Positions 35,542 to 44,658 of a stretch of DNA of 64,000 bases are shown here, one piece after another (positions within the stretch are counted from its first letter, which is position 1; each line of letters starts with the position of its first letter). The notes under the pieces were generated by a model, which was not told the DNA's origin, did not search any database, and saw only the letters and a program-made list of their open reading frames with translations. Source of the DNA: Streptosporangium sandarakinum (GTDB taxonomy: Bacteria; Actinomycetota; Actinomycetes; Streptosporangiales; Streptosporangiaceae); the NCBI RefSeq assembly GCF_013409935.1, contig NZ_JACCCO010000003.1:62001-126000 (forward strand), in the 5' to 3' direction. The position numbers were made by a program, and so were the translations under genes.

Positions 35542-37635
35542 ATGAGCGCCGAAACCTCCGTGCCCCGTCCCCGGGAGTCGGGTGTGGACATCTCGGACTC
35601 CGGACTGCTCCATGGCCTGTTGTCGCAGTCGCCCTTCGCCTTCGCGTTCTTCGGCCCCGACGGCCGCTTCCACCGGGTGGACGAGGTCTTCGCCGACGTG
35701 GTCGGCCTTCCCGCCGAGCGGCTGGTCGGCCGGACGCCGGGCGAGCTGCTCCCGGCCGACCTCACCGCGCTCCTGGAGAGCGCGGTCCGCGACGTCGTCG
35801 CGGGCGCCGACGTCGAGACCGACCAGCGGATCCGGGTACGCGCGGCTGACGGCGGCACCCGCCACTGGTCGCTGACCTTCTCCCCGGTCCACGACGACAA
35901 GGACGCGCTGCGCGCGGTCTGCCTGGTCGGGGTGGACGTCACCGGCAGCCGGCAGGTCGAGGAGGACCTGCGGCGCAGCGAGGAGCGCTACCGCTCGCTG
36001 GTGGAGGCCCAGTCGCAGCTCGTGTGGATCACCTCGCCGAGCGGCGCCGTCGTGGAGGACGCGCCGCAGTGGCGGGCCATCACCGGCCAGGGCCTGGAGG
36101 AGTATCTCGCCCACGGCTGGCTGGAGGCCGTCCACCCCGACGACCGCCCGCACACCGAGGAGGCGTGGCGCGAGGCGCTGCGCGGCCGGACCATGTTCGA
36201 GTGGAGCTACCGCGTCCGCACCCGCGCCAGCGGCTACCGCCACTTCGAGGTGCGCGCGGTCCCCATCATCCGGCACGGCCGGGTGGTCGAGTGGGTCGGC
36301 GCCAACACCGGCGTCACCCCGCAGCGCGAGGCTGAGGAGATGCGCGGCCGCCTCACCGACCAGCTCGGCGCCGCCGCGCTGCGCACCGCCCGTCTCCAGG
36401 GCGCCACCGCGATGCTCGCCGAGGCGCTCACCGTCGAGCAGGTGGTCCAGGTCATCATCGACGTGGGCCGTACGGCGGTGGCGGCGGACCGGTCCGCGGT
36501 GGCCCTGCTCGACGTCGACCGGGCCGCCCTGAAGCTGGTCAACAACGGCGGCATCCCCGATGTCCCCGGCGCGCCGGGGGAGGAGATCCCGCTGGCGCAC
36601 TCCAGCGTGATGACCATGGCCGTCAACAGCCGCCGCCCGGTCTTCGCCGAGTCTCCCGAGAGCCTGCGCGCCCAGCTCGTCGAGGCCGGGGGCGACGAGG
36701 AGCTCATCTCCGGGTTCATCGCGCACAGCGACGAGCGGGCCTGGGTGGGGCTGCCGCTGCTGGCCGCCGGCCGCGCGCTCGGCGCCCTGCGGTTCTCCTT
36801 CACCCGTCCCCAGAAGATCTCCCAGGAGGACGGCGTCTTCCTGGAGGCGCTGGCCGGCCAGTGCGCGCTCGCCGTCGAGCGCGCCACGCTGTTCGAGCGC
36901 GAGCACCGCACCGCCGAGACGCTCCAGCGCAGCCTGCTGCCCGACCGCCTGCCGGTGGTGCGGGGCCTGGTGCTGGCCCAGCGGTTCCGCTCGGGCAGCC
37001 GCCACGTCCAGGTCGGCGGCGACTGGTACGACGCCTTCGTCCTGCAGGACGGCAGGGTCGCGGCGGTGGTCGGTGACGTCATGGGCAAGGGCGTCAAGGC
37101 CGCGGCCGGCATGGGCCGGATCCGCAACGCCATGCGGGCCCTGGCGCTGACCAACCCGCCGCCCGCGGCCGTCCTCACCGGCCTGGACCGGGTGTTCGAG
37201 GCGACCGAGGAGGAGGAGCAGGTCACCACCCTCGCCTACATGGTCGTCGAGCCCGGCACGGGAGAGGGCACGCTGGCCCTGGCCGGACACCCGCCGCCCC
37301 TGCTGGTCTCACCCCAGGGCGTGCCGATCCTGTGCGACGGCGAGCCGGGCACCCCGCTCGGCTGGCCGACGAGCCGCAGGCAGTTCCGGTTCTGCGTGCC
37401 GCCCGGCCACACCGCGGTCCTGTACTCCGACGGCCTGGTGGAGAACCGCAAGCGCGGACTGGACGCGGGACTCGCCGATCTGTGCTCCGTCGTGACCGAA
37501 GCGCCTCCTGAGGTCGTGGGAAGTCCTCACATGTTGCTCGACTTCCTCGTTGATCGCATGTTGGCGGGATATGAGCAGGATGACGACGTCACGGTGCTGG
37601 CGATCCACGTCCCGCCAGCCACGAAGAGTGACTGA
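35542..37635 (+). CDS. PAS-PAS-GAF-PP2C (SpoIIE-type) serine phosphatase
   Basis: 697 residues from ATG 35542 (CGGAGG upstream). Order: PAS 1 (about 17-135), PAS 2 (about 148-275, SEERYRSLVEAQSQLVWITSPSG), GAF (about 295-450), and a SpoIIE-type PP2C phosphatase (about 470-690) with metal motifs VGGDWYDAF and VGDVMGKGVKAA, and the late TAVLYSDGLVE and QDDDVTVLAI. Such proteins dephosphorylate anti-anti-sigma factors to activate stress sigma factors; the PAS/GAF domains sense a ligand or redox state. No partner switch genes are adjacent. No TM segment, so cytoplasmic. Confidence 0.93.
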   Translation: MSAETSVPRPRESGVDISDSGLLHGLLSQSPFAFAFFGPDGRFHRVDEVFADVVGLPAERLVGRTPGELLPADLTALLESAVRDVVAGADVETDQRIRVRAADGGTRHWSLTFSPVHDDKDALRAVCLVGVDVTGSRQVEEDLRRSEERYRSLVEAQSQLVWITSPSGAVVEDAPQWRAITGQGLEEYLAHGWLEAVHPDDRPHTEEAWREALRGRTMFEWSYRVRTRASGYRHFEVRAVPIIRHGRVVEWVGANTGVTPQREAEEMRGRLTDQLGAAALRTARLQGATAMLAEALTVEQVVQVIIDVGRTAVAADRSAVALLDVDRAALKLVNNGGIPDVPGAPGEEIPLAHSSVMTMAVNSRRPVFAESPESLRAQLVEAGGDEELISGFIAHSDERAWVGLPLLAAGRALGALRFSFTRPQKISQEDGVFLEALAGQCALAVERATLFEREHRTAETLQRSLLPDRLPVVRGLVLAQRFRSGSRHVQVGGDWYDAFVLQDGRVAAVVGDVMGKGVKAAAGMGRIRNAMRALALTNPPPAAVLTGLDRVFEATEEEEQVTTLAYMVVEPGTGEGTLALAGHPPPLLVSPQGVPILCDGEPGTPLGWPTSRRQFRFCVPPGHTAVLYSDGLVENRKRGLDAGLADLCSVVTEAPPEVVGSPHMLLDFLVDRMLAGYEQDDDVTVLAIHVPPATKSD

Positions 37636-37740
37636 ATGAAACAGTCATAACGGTTGCTTTCGGGTATCGGTGGCGCGCTTACGTACGCACTACTCTCTTG
37701 GTCGGCCTAGGGTGGAGGACAACCGCCAGGAGGCGGCCGT

Positions 37741-38085
37741 ATGGATCACGGTGTCATGTCACAATGCTTGACAGGTGCGTCGCGGTTCGCGCGGCCTCGT
37801 CCAGCACAACCAGAGGTATTCGCCCCTAGCGGGCATCTGGGTCCATTCTCGTCACGCTTTCCTTCGAGAGGTGTTCGTGTCGCCTGCAAGTTCGACTCGC
37901 TCGAAGCCATCCGAGCTGAACGAGCCCGTCATTCAGCAGCTGATGGAGCGGGGACGCTCGCAGGGGTTCCTCGAGTCCGAGGATGTCCGCAAGGCCGTCG
38001 AGGAAGCGGACATTCCGATGGCGCAGGTCGCTGGGATCCTGCGCAACCTCAGCAAAGAGGGCATCACCGTACGGTTGACTGCTGA
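37741..38085 (+). other. Possible upstream ORF overlapping hrdB
   Basis: AGGAGG (37730-37735) lies 5 bp before ATG 37741, opening a 114-codon frame that begins [16 protein letters not shown] and overlaps the hrdB start in another frame. The Shine-Dalgarno sits in a small hairpin (CCGCC-AGGA-GGCGG, 37725-37738). The overlapping part has no independent protein character, so a regulatory leader rather than a product is likelier. Confidence 0.3.
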
Positions 38086-39511
38086 GGACTCCAAGGCTCC
38101 CAAGAAGTCCCGGACTCCGGCCAAGCGCCGTACCCCCGCCGCCCCCGCCCCCGTCAAGAAGACCAAGACCGCCGCCGCGGCCAAGGAGCAGCCGGAGACC
38201 GTCACCGCGGTCGTCGGCGGCTCCGAGCCCGCTCCCGCGGCCAAGAAGCCCGCGCCGCCGGCCAAGAAGGCCGCCCCGACGGCGAAGAAGCCCGTGCCCG
38301 CGCAGCCCAAGCGGCCCACCGCCGAGGCGGTCACGCCCAAGCCCGAGCCGAAGCCCAAGTCCGCCGGCGCCGAGGACGACGAGGTCATCGACCTTGAGGA
38401 CGTCGAGATCGAGGACTTCGACCTAGAGGTCGAGGAAGTCGAGGAGGTCGAGGTCGAGGCGGAGGGCGACGCCGAGCCCGAGGCCGAGGTCGAGACCGAG
38501 GAGCCCAAGGGCGAGGCCCTCGGGCAGAACGAGGACGAGGTCCTCATCCTCTCCGATGACGACGACGACGCCCCCGTGCCGCAGGTCGCCGCCGCCGGCG
38601 CCACCGCCGACCCGGTCAAGGACTACCTCAAGCAGATCGGCAAGGTCCCCCTGCTCAACGCCGAGCAGGAGGTGGAGCTGGCCAAGCGCATCGAGGCCGG
38701 CCTGTTCGCCGAGGAGCAGCTCGCCACCGACGGCGAGGTGCTCCCGGTGGACGTCCGCGCCGAGCTGGAGTGGATCGCCGAGGACGGCCGCCGGGCCAAG
38801 AACCACCTGCTGGAGGCCAACCTCCGCCTGGTGGTCTCGCTGGCCAAGCGCTACACCGGCCGCGGCATGCTGTTCCTGGACCTCATCCAGGAGGGCAACC
38901 TCGGCCTGATCCGCGCGGTGGAGAAGTTCGACTACACCAAGGGCTACAAGTTCTCCACCTACGCCACCTGGTGGATCCGGCAGGCGATCACCCGGGCCAT
39001 GGCCGACCAGGCGCGGACCATCCGCATCCCGGTCCACATGGTCGAAGTGATCAACAAGCTGGCCCGCGTGCAGCGGCAGATGCTGCAGGACCTCGGCCGT
39101 GAGCCCACGCCCGAGGAACTGGCCCGCGAGCTCGACATGACCCCCGAGAAGGTCGTCGAGGTCCAGAAGTACGGCCGCGAGCCGATCTCCTTGCACACCC
39201 CCCTGGGTGAGGAGGGCGACAGCGAGTTCGGCGACCTCATCGAGGACTCCGAGGCGATCGTCCCGGCCGACGCGGTCAGCTTCACGCTCCTGCAGGAGCA
39301 GCTGCACTCGGTGCTCGACACGCTGTCGGAGCGCGAGGCGGGCGTGGTGTCCATGCGGTTCGGCCTGACCGACGGTCAGCCCAAGACGCTCGACGAGATC
39401 GGCAAGGTCTACGGCGTGACGCGCGAGCGCATCCGGCAGATCGAGTCCAAGACCATGTCGAAGCTGCGTCACCCGTCGCGGTCGCAGGTCCTGCGCGACT
39501 ACCTCGACTGA
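37877..39511 (+). CDS. hrdB: Principal RNA polymerase sigma factor (HrdB/RpoD)
   Basis: 544 residues from GTG 37877 (GAGAGG 6 bp upstream; GTG 37871 also in frame). A long variable N-terminus contains Lys/Ala/Pro-rich repeats (about 75-160) then an acidic stretch (about 165-225). Region 1.2 starts at [16 protein letters not shown], region 2 is [20 protein letters not shown] through [13 protein letters not shown], region 3 follows, and region 4 is [20 protein letters not shown]. It directs housekeeping transcription. The downstream perfect palindrome terminates it. Confidence 0.97.
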   Translation: MSPASSTRSKPSELNEPVIQQLMERGRSQGFLESEDVRKAVEEADIPMAQVAGILRNLSKEGITVRLTAEDSKAPKKSRTPAKRRTPAAPAPVKKTKTAAAAKEQPETVTAVVGGSEPAPAAKKPAPPAKKAAPTAKKPVPAQPKRPTAEAVTPKPEPKPKSAGAEDDEVIDLEDVEIEDFDLEVEEVEEVEVEAEGDAEPEAEVETEEPKGEALGQNEDEVLILSDDDDDAPVPQVAAAGATADPVKDYLKQIGKVPLLNAEQEVELAKRIEAGLFAEEQLATDGEVLPVDVRAELEWIAEDGRRAKNHLLEANLRLVVSLAKRYTGRGMLFLDLIQEGNLGLIRAVEKFDYTKGYKFSTYATWWIRQAITRAMADQARTIRIPVHMVEVINKLARVQRQMLQDLGREPTPEELARELDMTPEKVVEVQKYGREPISLHTPLGEEGDSEFGDLIEDSEAIVPADAVSFTLLQEQLHSVLDTLSEREAGVVSMRFGLTDGQPKTLDEIGKVYGVTRERIRQIESKTMSKLRHPSRSQVLRDYLD

Positions 39512-39530
39512 TCCGGCCGGAAGACCGACG

Positions 39531-39566
39531 CGAGGGGGCCCACGCCGTACGGCGTGGGCCCCCTCG
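39531..39566 (+). terminator. Perfect palindromic terminator after hrdB
   Basis: A 16-bp perfect stem with GTAC loop (the whole 36 bp is an exact palindrome), followed by CGTCGT, lies 20 bp past the hrdB stop. Confidence 0.85.
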
Positions 39567-39607
39567 TCGTGTCGGAACCTGTCGGAACCTAGTGGAACCT
39601 CCCGGAA

Positions 39608-39750
39608 CCGTCGTCTCGCGTAATGGCCGAACGGCGGGCCGGCGCGGGTGTGAGCGCGTCAGGCGTCCTTGCGCCGCGAGCCTCCTCGCCGTGTCACGGG
39701 CCGTCGTCTCGTGGGACGGCCGAACGGCGGGACGGCGCGGGCGTGTCAGG
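39608..39750. repeat. Imperfect direct repeat at the yaaA 3' end
   Basis: Copies at 39608-39663 (56 bp) and 39701-39750 (50 bp) share CCGTCGTCTCG, GGCCGAACGGCGGG, CGGCGCGGG and GTCAGG. The second covers the yaaA stop codon, so the first looks like a duplicated gene end. Confidence 0.75.
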
Positions 39751-40498
39751 CCCCGTCGCGTGCGGCGACGTCGAGGACCCACGGCCGCCCGGCGGCCGGT
39801 TCGGGGCCGAGCACGACGTCGTGGCCCATGCCGTCCAGCACCTTCACCAGCTCCTCCGGCGTCCCCGGGTCGTCGCCCGACTCCAGCAGCGAGCGGGCGA
39901 CCGCCCCCCGGGTGGCCTTCGCCATGTGGCTGATGACCCTGCCGTTCCTGAGCACACGCACCGCGACCGCCCGGCCACCCGGACGCCAGGCCGGCGCGTA
40001 GGTGCCGGAGCGGAGGTCGACGACCAGGCCGGGTTCGGCGTCGAGGAGCGGGGTCACCGGGCGGCGCCACCAGGCCGCGAGGCCGCCGAGCGGCGGCAGC
40101 CGTACGCCCATGGACAGCCGGTAGGACGGGATCCGGTCGGCGGGCCGCAGCAGGCCCCACAGACCGGAGAAGATCACCAGGTTCCGGGCCGCCCGGTCCG
40201 CGGCCCCGGGGGACAGCGTGGCGAGGCCGAGATTGTCGTAGAGCACGCCGGTGTAGAGCTCGGCGGCCGGCAGCGTGGGCGCGGTCCGCAGCATGAGATT
40301 CTTGCCGATCTCGCCGAGCAGTCCCGGCGACAGACCGAGTACCGCCTGCGCCCGGGGACCCTCGCACAGGGTGATGAGCGCGGACAGGACGGCCTCCCGC
40401 GACGGGTTCAGCGACGGGAAGCTCAGCCGGGACGGGTCGAGGGCGGGACCGTCGGCGGGCTCGGCCTTCCCCTCCGACGGCGGCAGCAGGATCAGCAC
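39746..40498 (-). CDS. yaaA: YaaA-like peroxide-stress protein
   Basis: 250 residues from GTG 40498, where the family start motif VLILLPPSEGKAEP begins; the longer open frame upstream lacks family sequence. Later blocks LVIFSGLWGLLRPADRIPSYRLSMG, VVDLRSGTYAPAW, and VISHMAKATRGAVARSLL match YaaA (DUF328), reported to limit Fenton chemistry and bind DNA in peroxide-stressed cells. A strong hairpin lies 54 bp upstream. No Shine-Dalgarno is obvious. Confidence 0.9.
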   Translation of the reverse strand: MLILLPPSEGKAEPADGPALDPSRLSFPSLNPSREAVLSALITLCEGPRAQAVLGLSPGLLGEIGKNLMLRTAPTLPAAELYTGVLYDNLGLATLSPGAADRAARNLVIFSGLWGLLRPADRIPSYRLSMGVRLPPLGGLAAWWRRPVTPLLDAEPGLVVDLRSGTYAPAWRPGGRAVAVRVLRNGRVISHMAKATRGAVARSLLESGDDPGTPEELVKVLDGMGHDVVLGPEPAAGRPWVLDVAARDGA

Positions 40499-40551
40499 AG
40501 TCGCCGAGCGTAGTGGGCCGGACGTCTGTGGGTGTGAGGGGTGGGTCACCG

Positions 40552-40589
40552 CATGGCCGTGGCACCACGTGCGTGGTGCCACGGCCATG
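40552..40589 (-). terminator. Strong hairpin between the DUF7455 gene and yaaA
   Basis: A perfect 17-bp stem (40552-40568 with 40573-40589) with loop GTGC. It may end the upstream leftward transcript or act in the yaaA 5' region; there is no U-tract. Confidence 0.65.
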
Positions 40590-40747
40590 GACGGGTGAGA
40601 GCGCGTTCCCCACCCCGGTGTGCCCGGGGGAGGGCGGCGCGGTGGATATATCGGATCAAGCCAGAGCCGGACGCCTGGCCCGGCCGCCGGACGGGCGGTG
40701 GGAAGGCGCCGTGGTGGGGCGATATCACTACCGGCTCCCGTCGGCTT

Positions 40748-40978
40748 CTAGCGTTCGTTGTCTTTCGCGGTCGCAGAGGTGTCGCTGAGGCGCGCCGACT
40801 CGTCCTGGATGTCGGCGCCCTTGTCGCGCAGCACGGCCACGTGCTGACGCCCGTGGTGGGCGCAGAACAGCAGCTCTCCGCCCGCGGGCAGGGTCGCGCG
40901 GATGTAGGCCTGTGCGCCGCACCGGTCGCAACGGTCCGCGGCCGTCAGCTGCTTGGTGGGGGCGAGAATTCCAGTCAC
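40748..40978 (-). CDS. DUF7455-type small zinc-ribbon protein
   Basis: 76 residues. CDRCGAQAY followed by LLFCAHHGRQHV gives a Cys-x2-Cys ... Cys-x2-His zinc ribbon (Cys17, Cys20, Cys39, His42). The family is common in actinomycetes near the principal sigma factor and parE. It is likely an RNA- or RNAP-associated small protein, but no function is established. It is divergent from parE with about 240 bp between starts. Confidence 0.8.
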   Translation of the reverse strand: MTGILAPTKQLTAADRCDRCGAQAYIRATLPAGGELLFCAHHGRQHVAVLRDKGADIQDESARLSDTSATAKDNER

Positions 40979-41185
40979 GTATCGCCTTTCAGGTCATCCC
41001 CGAGTGGAGGGATCTGGCGTCAGTCACTTGAGAGAACATCTAACCCGATGCGAACGTTCCCAACCGGCCCCTCGCTACGCCCAGAGCGGAAAGCGCCCGG
41101 AGGTAAGAGAGATCACACCGGAGGTAACACCGGAGCCTCCTCGGTGGCAAGCTTGTACCCGGCGCGGCGGGAAGGACGGTAGGCT

Positions 41186-41201
41186 GCGCACACGTGTTCG
41201 A
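41186..41201. promoter_or_regulatory. SOS-box-like site at the parE start
   Basis: GCGCACACGTGTTCGA matches the SOS consensus TCGAACANNTGTTCGA at all but two informative positions (1 and 4). It begins directly after a TAGGCT -10-like hexamer (41180-41185), covers the expected transcription start and contains the earlier possible GTG start 41194. Confidence 0.35.
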
Positions 41202-41217
41202 GCGAAGTGGAGTGGGT

Positions 41218-43290
41218 GTGACCGCGGTCAGTACGGAGACGGCTTATACCGCTCGTCATCTGTCGGTGCTGGAGGGTCTGGAGGCCGTCCGCAAGCGCCC
41301 GGGCATGTACATCGGGTCCACCGACAGCCGCGGCCTCATGCACTGTCTCTGGGAGATCGTCGACAACGGCGTGGACGAGGCCCTGGCGGGGCACTGCACC
41401 CGCATCGAGGTCGAGCTGCACCCCGACGGGTCGATCGAGGTCCGAGACAACGGCCGTGGCATCCCGGTGGACATCGAGCCCAAGACCGGCCTCGCCGGAG
41501 TCGAGCTGGTCTACACCAAGCTGCACGCCGGCGGTAAGTTCGGCGGCGGCGCCTACGCCGCGTCGGGCGGTCTGCACGGCGTCGGCGCCTCCGTGGTCAA
41601 CGCCCTGTCCTCCCGGCTCGACGTCGAGGTCGACCTCAACGGCACGACCCACGCGATCAGCTTCCGCCGCGGCGTCCCCGGCGTCTTCGACGGCGACGGA
41701 CCCATCGGCAAGTTCAAGAAGAAGTCCGGCCTGCGCGAGACCGGCACGGTCGCCCGCAAGGTCACCGGCACGCGCGTCCGCTTCTGGGCCGACCGCCAGA
41801 TCTTCCTCCCCGAGGCCGAGGTCTCCCTCGACGAGATCCACGTCCGCCTCCGCCAGACCGCCTTCCTGGTCCCCGGCCTGACCCTGTCCGTGCGCGACAG
41901 CCGCGGCGAGGAGCCGGCCGAGGAGGAGTTCCGCTTCGACGGCGGCATCTCGGAGTTCACCGAGTTCCTCGCCCGCGACGAGGCGATCTGCGAGGTGCTG
42001 CGCATCCAGGGCGTCGGCCACTTCCACGAGACCGTGCCGGTCCTCGACGACCTGGGCCACATGACCCCCACCGAGATCCAGCGCGAGCTGACCGTGGACG
42101 TGGCGCTGCGCTGGGGCAAGGGCTACGACAACACCGTCCGGTCGTTCGTCAACGTGATCGCCACCTCCAAGGGCGGCACCCACGTCAACGGGTTCGAGCG
42201 GGCGCTGGTCCGCACGCTCAACGAACTGCTCCGCGAGGGCCGTCTGCTGAAGAACGGCGACGCCCCGGTCACCCGCGAGGACATCATGGAGGGCCTCACC
42301 GCCGTGGTGACCGTCCGGGTGCCCGAGCCGCAGTTCGAGGGGCAGACCAAGGAGATCCTCGGCACCGCCGCGGCCTCCCGGATCGTCTCCCACGTCGTCT
42401 CCCGCGAGCTCAGGGAGCTGTTCACCGACCCGCCGCGCCGCGCCAAGCAGCAGATGCGGGCGGTCCTGGAGAAGATCGCCGCGGCGGCCAAGGCCCGCAT
42501 CGCCGCCCGCGAGCACCGCGACACCCAGCGGCGCAAGACCGCCCTGGAGAACTCGGCGCTCCCCGCCAAGCTGGTCGACTGCCGCAGCGACGACGTCGAC
42601 CGCACCGAGCTGTTCATCGTCGAGGGCGACTCGGCGCTGGGCACCGCCCGCGCCGCCCGCGACTCGGAGTTCCAGGCGCTGCTGCCGATCCGCGGCAAGA
42701 TCCTGAACGTGCAGAAGGCGTCCGTCGCCGACATGCTGAAGAACGCCGAGTGCGCCGCGATCATCCAGGTCATCGGCGCGGGCTCGGGCCGCTCGTTCGA
42801 CATCGAGGCCGCCCGGTACGGCAAGGTCATCCTCATGGCCGACGCCGACGTCGACGGCGCCCACATCCGCTGCCTGCTGCTGACCCTGTTCCACCGCTAC
42901 ATGCGGCCGATGGTCGAGGCCGGCCGGGTCTTCGCGGCCGTCCCGCCGCTGCACCGGATCGAGGTCACCAACCCCGGCCGGGGGCAGAGCAAGTACGTCT
43001 ACTGCTACTCCGACGCCGAGCTGCATAAGGTCCTGCGCGACCTGGAGCGCCGCGGCAAGCGCTGGAAGGACCCGGTGCAGCGCTACAAGGGCCTCGGTGA
43101 GATGGACGCCGACCAGCTCGCCGAGACCACCATGGAGCCCCGCCACCGCACCCTGCGCCGGGTGCGGATCGAGGACGTCGCGGAGGCCGAGCACATCTTC
43201 AACCTCCTGATGGGCAGCGACGTGGCCCCGCGCCGGGAGTTCATCGTGGGCAACGCCGCCGAGGTCGACCGCGACCACATCGACGCCTGA
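41218..43290 (+). CDS. parE: DNA topoisomerase IV subunit B (ParE)
   Basis: 690 residues from GTG 41218 (GGAG 5 bp upstream); GTG 41194 would add eight residues. GHKL ATPase motifs (WEIVDNGVDEAL, VRDNGRGIPVD, GGLHGVGASVVNALS) are followed by the transducer and TOPRIM domains (FIVEGDSALG, MADADVDGAHI), and by a C-terminal block ERRGKRWKDPVQRYKGLGEMDADQL. It decatenates chromosomes with ParC, encoded leftward about 4.5 kb away at 47787. A complete gyrase pair should exist elsewhere. Possible LexA control at the start site is noted. Confidence 0.95.
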   Translation: MTAVSTETAYTARHLSVLEGLEAVRKRPGMYIGSTDSRGLMHCLWEIVDNGVDEALAGHCTRIEVELHPDGSIEVRDNGRGIPVDIEPKTGLAGVELVYTKLHAGGKFGGGAYAASGGLHGVGASVVNALSSRLDVEVDLNGTTHAISFRRGVPGVFDGDGPIGKFKKKSGLRETGTVARKVTGTRVRFWADRQIFLPEAEVSLDEIHVRLRQTAFLVPGLTLSVRDSRGEEPAEEEFRFDGGISEFTEFLARDEAICEVLRIQGVGHFHETVPVLDDLGHMTPTEIQRELTVDVALRWGKGYDNTVRSFVNVIATSKGGTHVNGFERALVRTLNELLREGRLLKNGDAPVTREDIMEGLTAVVTVRVPEPQFEGQTKEILGTAAASRIVSHVVSRELRELFTDPPRRAKQQMRAVLEKIAAAAKARIAAREHRDTQRRKTALENSALPAKLVDCRSDDVDRTELFIVEGDSALGTARAARDSEFQALLPIRGKILNVQKASVADMLKNAECAAIIQVIGAGSGRSFDIEAARYGKVILMADADVDGAHIRCLLLTLFHRYMRPMVEAGRVFAAVPPLHRIEVTNPGRGQSKYVYCYSDAELHKVLRDLERRGKRWKDPVQRYKGLGEMDADQLAETTMEPRHRTLRRVRIEDVAEAEHIFNLLMGSDVAPRREFIVGNAAEVDRDHIDA

Positions 43291-43342
43291 GACACCCCGA
43301 ACGCCCCGAGCACGCCGGGCGCCCGAGACGTCAGGGACGCCC

Positions 43343-43378
43343 TGAGACACGCCCGGGAGACACCCGGGCGGGGTCTCA
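43343..43378 (+). terminator. Composite hairpin after parE
   Basis: TGAGAC/GTCTCA outer pairs (43343-43348, 43373-43378) and CGCCCGGG/CCCGGGCG inner pairs (43350-43357, 43363-43370) form one stem with a small internal loop, in the 233-bp convergent gap. Confidence 0.7.
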
Positions 43379-43523
43379 CCCGGGAGGAGCCGCCGCGCGC
43401 CGCCACCGGGCCCCTCGTGCCCGCTGCGCGCCGTCATCCGACCCGGTACGGCTCGCGGGCCGTACCGGGGCGTCACGGGCCGTTCCGCGCCGATGGCGGC
43501 GGTCCCCTCCGGGACGACTCCCC

Positions 43524-44048
43524 TCAGGAGTCGACGTCCGCCTCGACGGGCGCGAGCTTCCCGGTGCGCACGTCGTAGATGGCGCCCCCGACGGACAGGT
43601 CCGCCGGCAGGAACGGACTGGTCCTGATCCGGGTCAGATCGTGGCGCAGGGCGGCGTCCTGATCGGGGACGGTGTGGAACTCCAGGCTCCTGGTGTCGAC
43701 GCCCTGCCGGGCGGCGAGCTGGTGCACGTCCTCGTCGGTCGCCTTGGCCATGCCGCAGTCGGTGTGCGGCATGACGAGCACCCGGTTCACCCCCAACAGG
43801 TAGACGGCCAGCACCAGCGTGCGCAGGACGTCGTCGGTGACCCGCGCCCCGGCGTTGCGCAGGATCTTGGCGTCACCCGGCTTGAGCCCGAAGACCCCCA
43901 GCGGGTCGATTCGGGAGTCCATGCAGGTGACCACCGCCAACCCGCGGGCGGCCCGGCCGGTCAGCTCGGAGTCCGTGAACGTGGCCGAGAACCTCTCGTT
44001 GGCCGTCAGCAGATCGTCGAAGACGCCCCCGGAAAACCCGTGCGGCAT
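43524..44048 (-). CDS. Beta-class carbonic anhydrase
   Basis: 174 residues from ATG 44048 (GAGGGGGG upstream); an earlier ATG at 44093 lacks a ribosome site. Zinc ligands Cys42, His95 and Cys98 and the Asp44-Arg46 dyad (TCMDSRID, MPHTDCGM) are present, so the active site is complete. It interconverts CO2 and bicarbonate, supplying carboxylases such as the one encoded at the right edge. Length is short for the class, as in the Rv1284-like group. Confidence 0.94.
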   Translation of the reverse strand: MPHGFSGGVFDDLLTANERFSATFTDSELTGRAARGLAVVTCMDSRIDPLGVFGLKPGDAKILRNAGARVTDDVLRTLVLAVYLLGVNRVLVMPHTDCGMAKATDEDVHQLAARQGVDTRSLEFHTVPDQDAALRHDLTRIRTSPFLPADLSVGGAIYDVRTGKLAPVEADVDS

Positions 44049-44179
44049 TGAACCCCCCTCTGGTCGTCGGTCGATGAGCCAATGATCCTGCATGTCCTTT
44101 TCATCGAAGTTTCCGGGGTGGCGTCCGTGCCGACTTCATGGAGATCCCACAGGCGTGGTTGACTGTGCGTGATGGTTCT

Positions 44180-44189
44180 GTGACGTCAC
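44180..44189. promoter_or_regulatory. GTGACGTCAC palindrome
   Basis: A perfect 10-bp palindrome in the divergent region between carbonic anhydrase and the 105-aa gene, 23 bp before the latter's ATG. Candidate operator. Confidence 0.35.
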
Positions 44190-44211
44190 GTACGGATAGC
44201 TGGAGCTGGTC

Positions 44212-44529
44212 ATGAGCAGGATCGAGTCCCTGGCCGAATATCTGCGTGCCGAGGGCAGGCGGAAACTGGACCGGGTGGAGGTCCGCGACGGGGGGCGCAA
44301 CGCGCGCTCGGCGCTCGCGCTGCTCGACGCCGCGATCCACGCCCGGTCGCTCGGTGACGACGACCCCCTGATCGCCGTCCTCGTCGGCGCGGGCTGCTTC
44401 GGCCCGTCGGGGCGGGAGGAGCTCCGGCCCGATGAGCGGGTCACCCGGATCGTGCGCTCCTGGGAGTCAGGCGACCCGCAGGAACTGCTGACGAGGATCG
44501 GCCTGGCCCTGCAGGAGGCGCCGGTCTGA
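44212..44529 (+). CDS. 105-aa hypothetical protein
   Basis: ATG 44212 follows CTGGAG. The chain is soluble, alpha-rich and charged (RIESLAEYLRAEGRRKLDRVEV, ARSALALLDAAIHARSLGDDDP) with a Gly/Cys loop (VGAGCFGPSGRE). No domain recognised. It is divergent from carbonic anhydrase and followed, 129 bp later, by a glyoxalase-fold gene. Confidence 0.6.
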   Translation: MSRIESLAEYLRAEGRRKLDRVEVRDGGRNARSALALLDAAIHARSLGDDDPLIAVLVGAGCFGPSGREELRPDERVTRIVRSWESGDPQELLTRIGLALQEAPV

Positions 44530-44658
44530 GCGGCCCCGCGGCCCGCCGCCGCGCGCCCGGCGGGGTTTGAGCCGTCGCCGCGGGGAAGCGGAGGAGGAAG
44601 CGGCGGCCGTGCCCCGGGCATCGTCGCCCCAGGCCGACGTCCCCTGTCAGGAGAGCTC

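Noticed and set aside
44530-44658. Structured GC-rich gap considered as a tRNA or small RNA
   Set aside because: No cloverleaf or TTCRA T-loop could be found.
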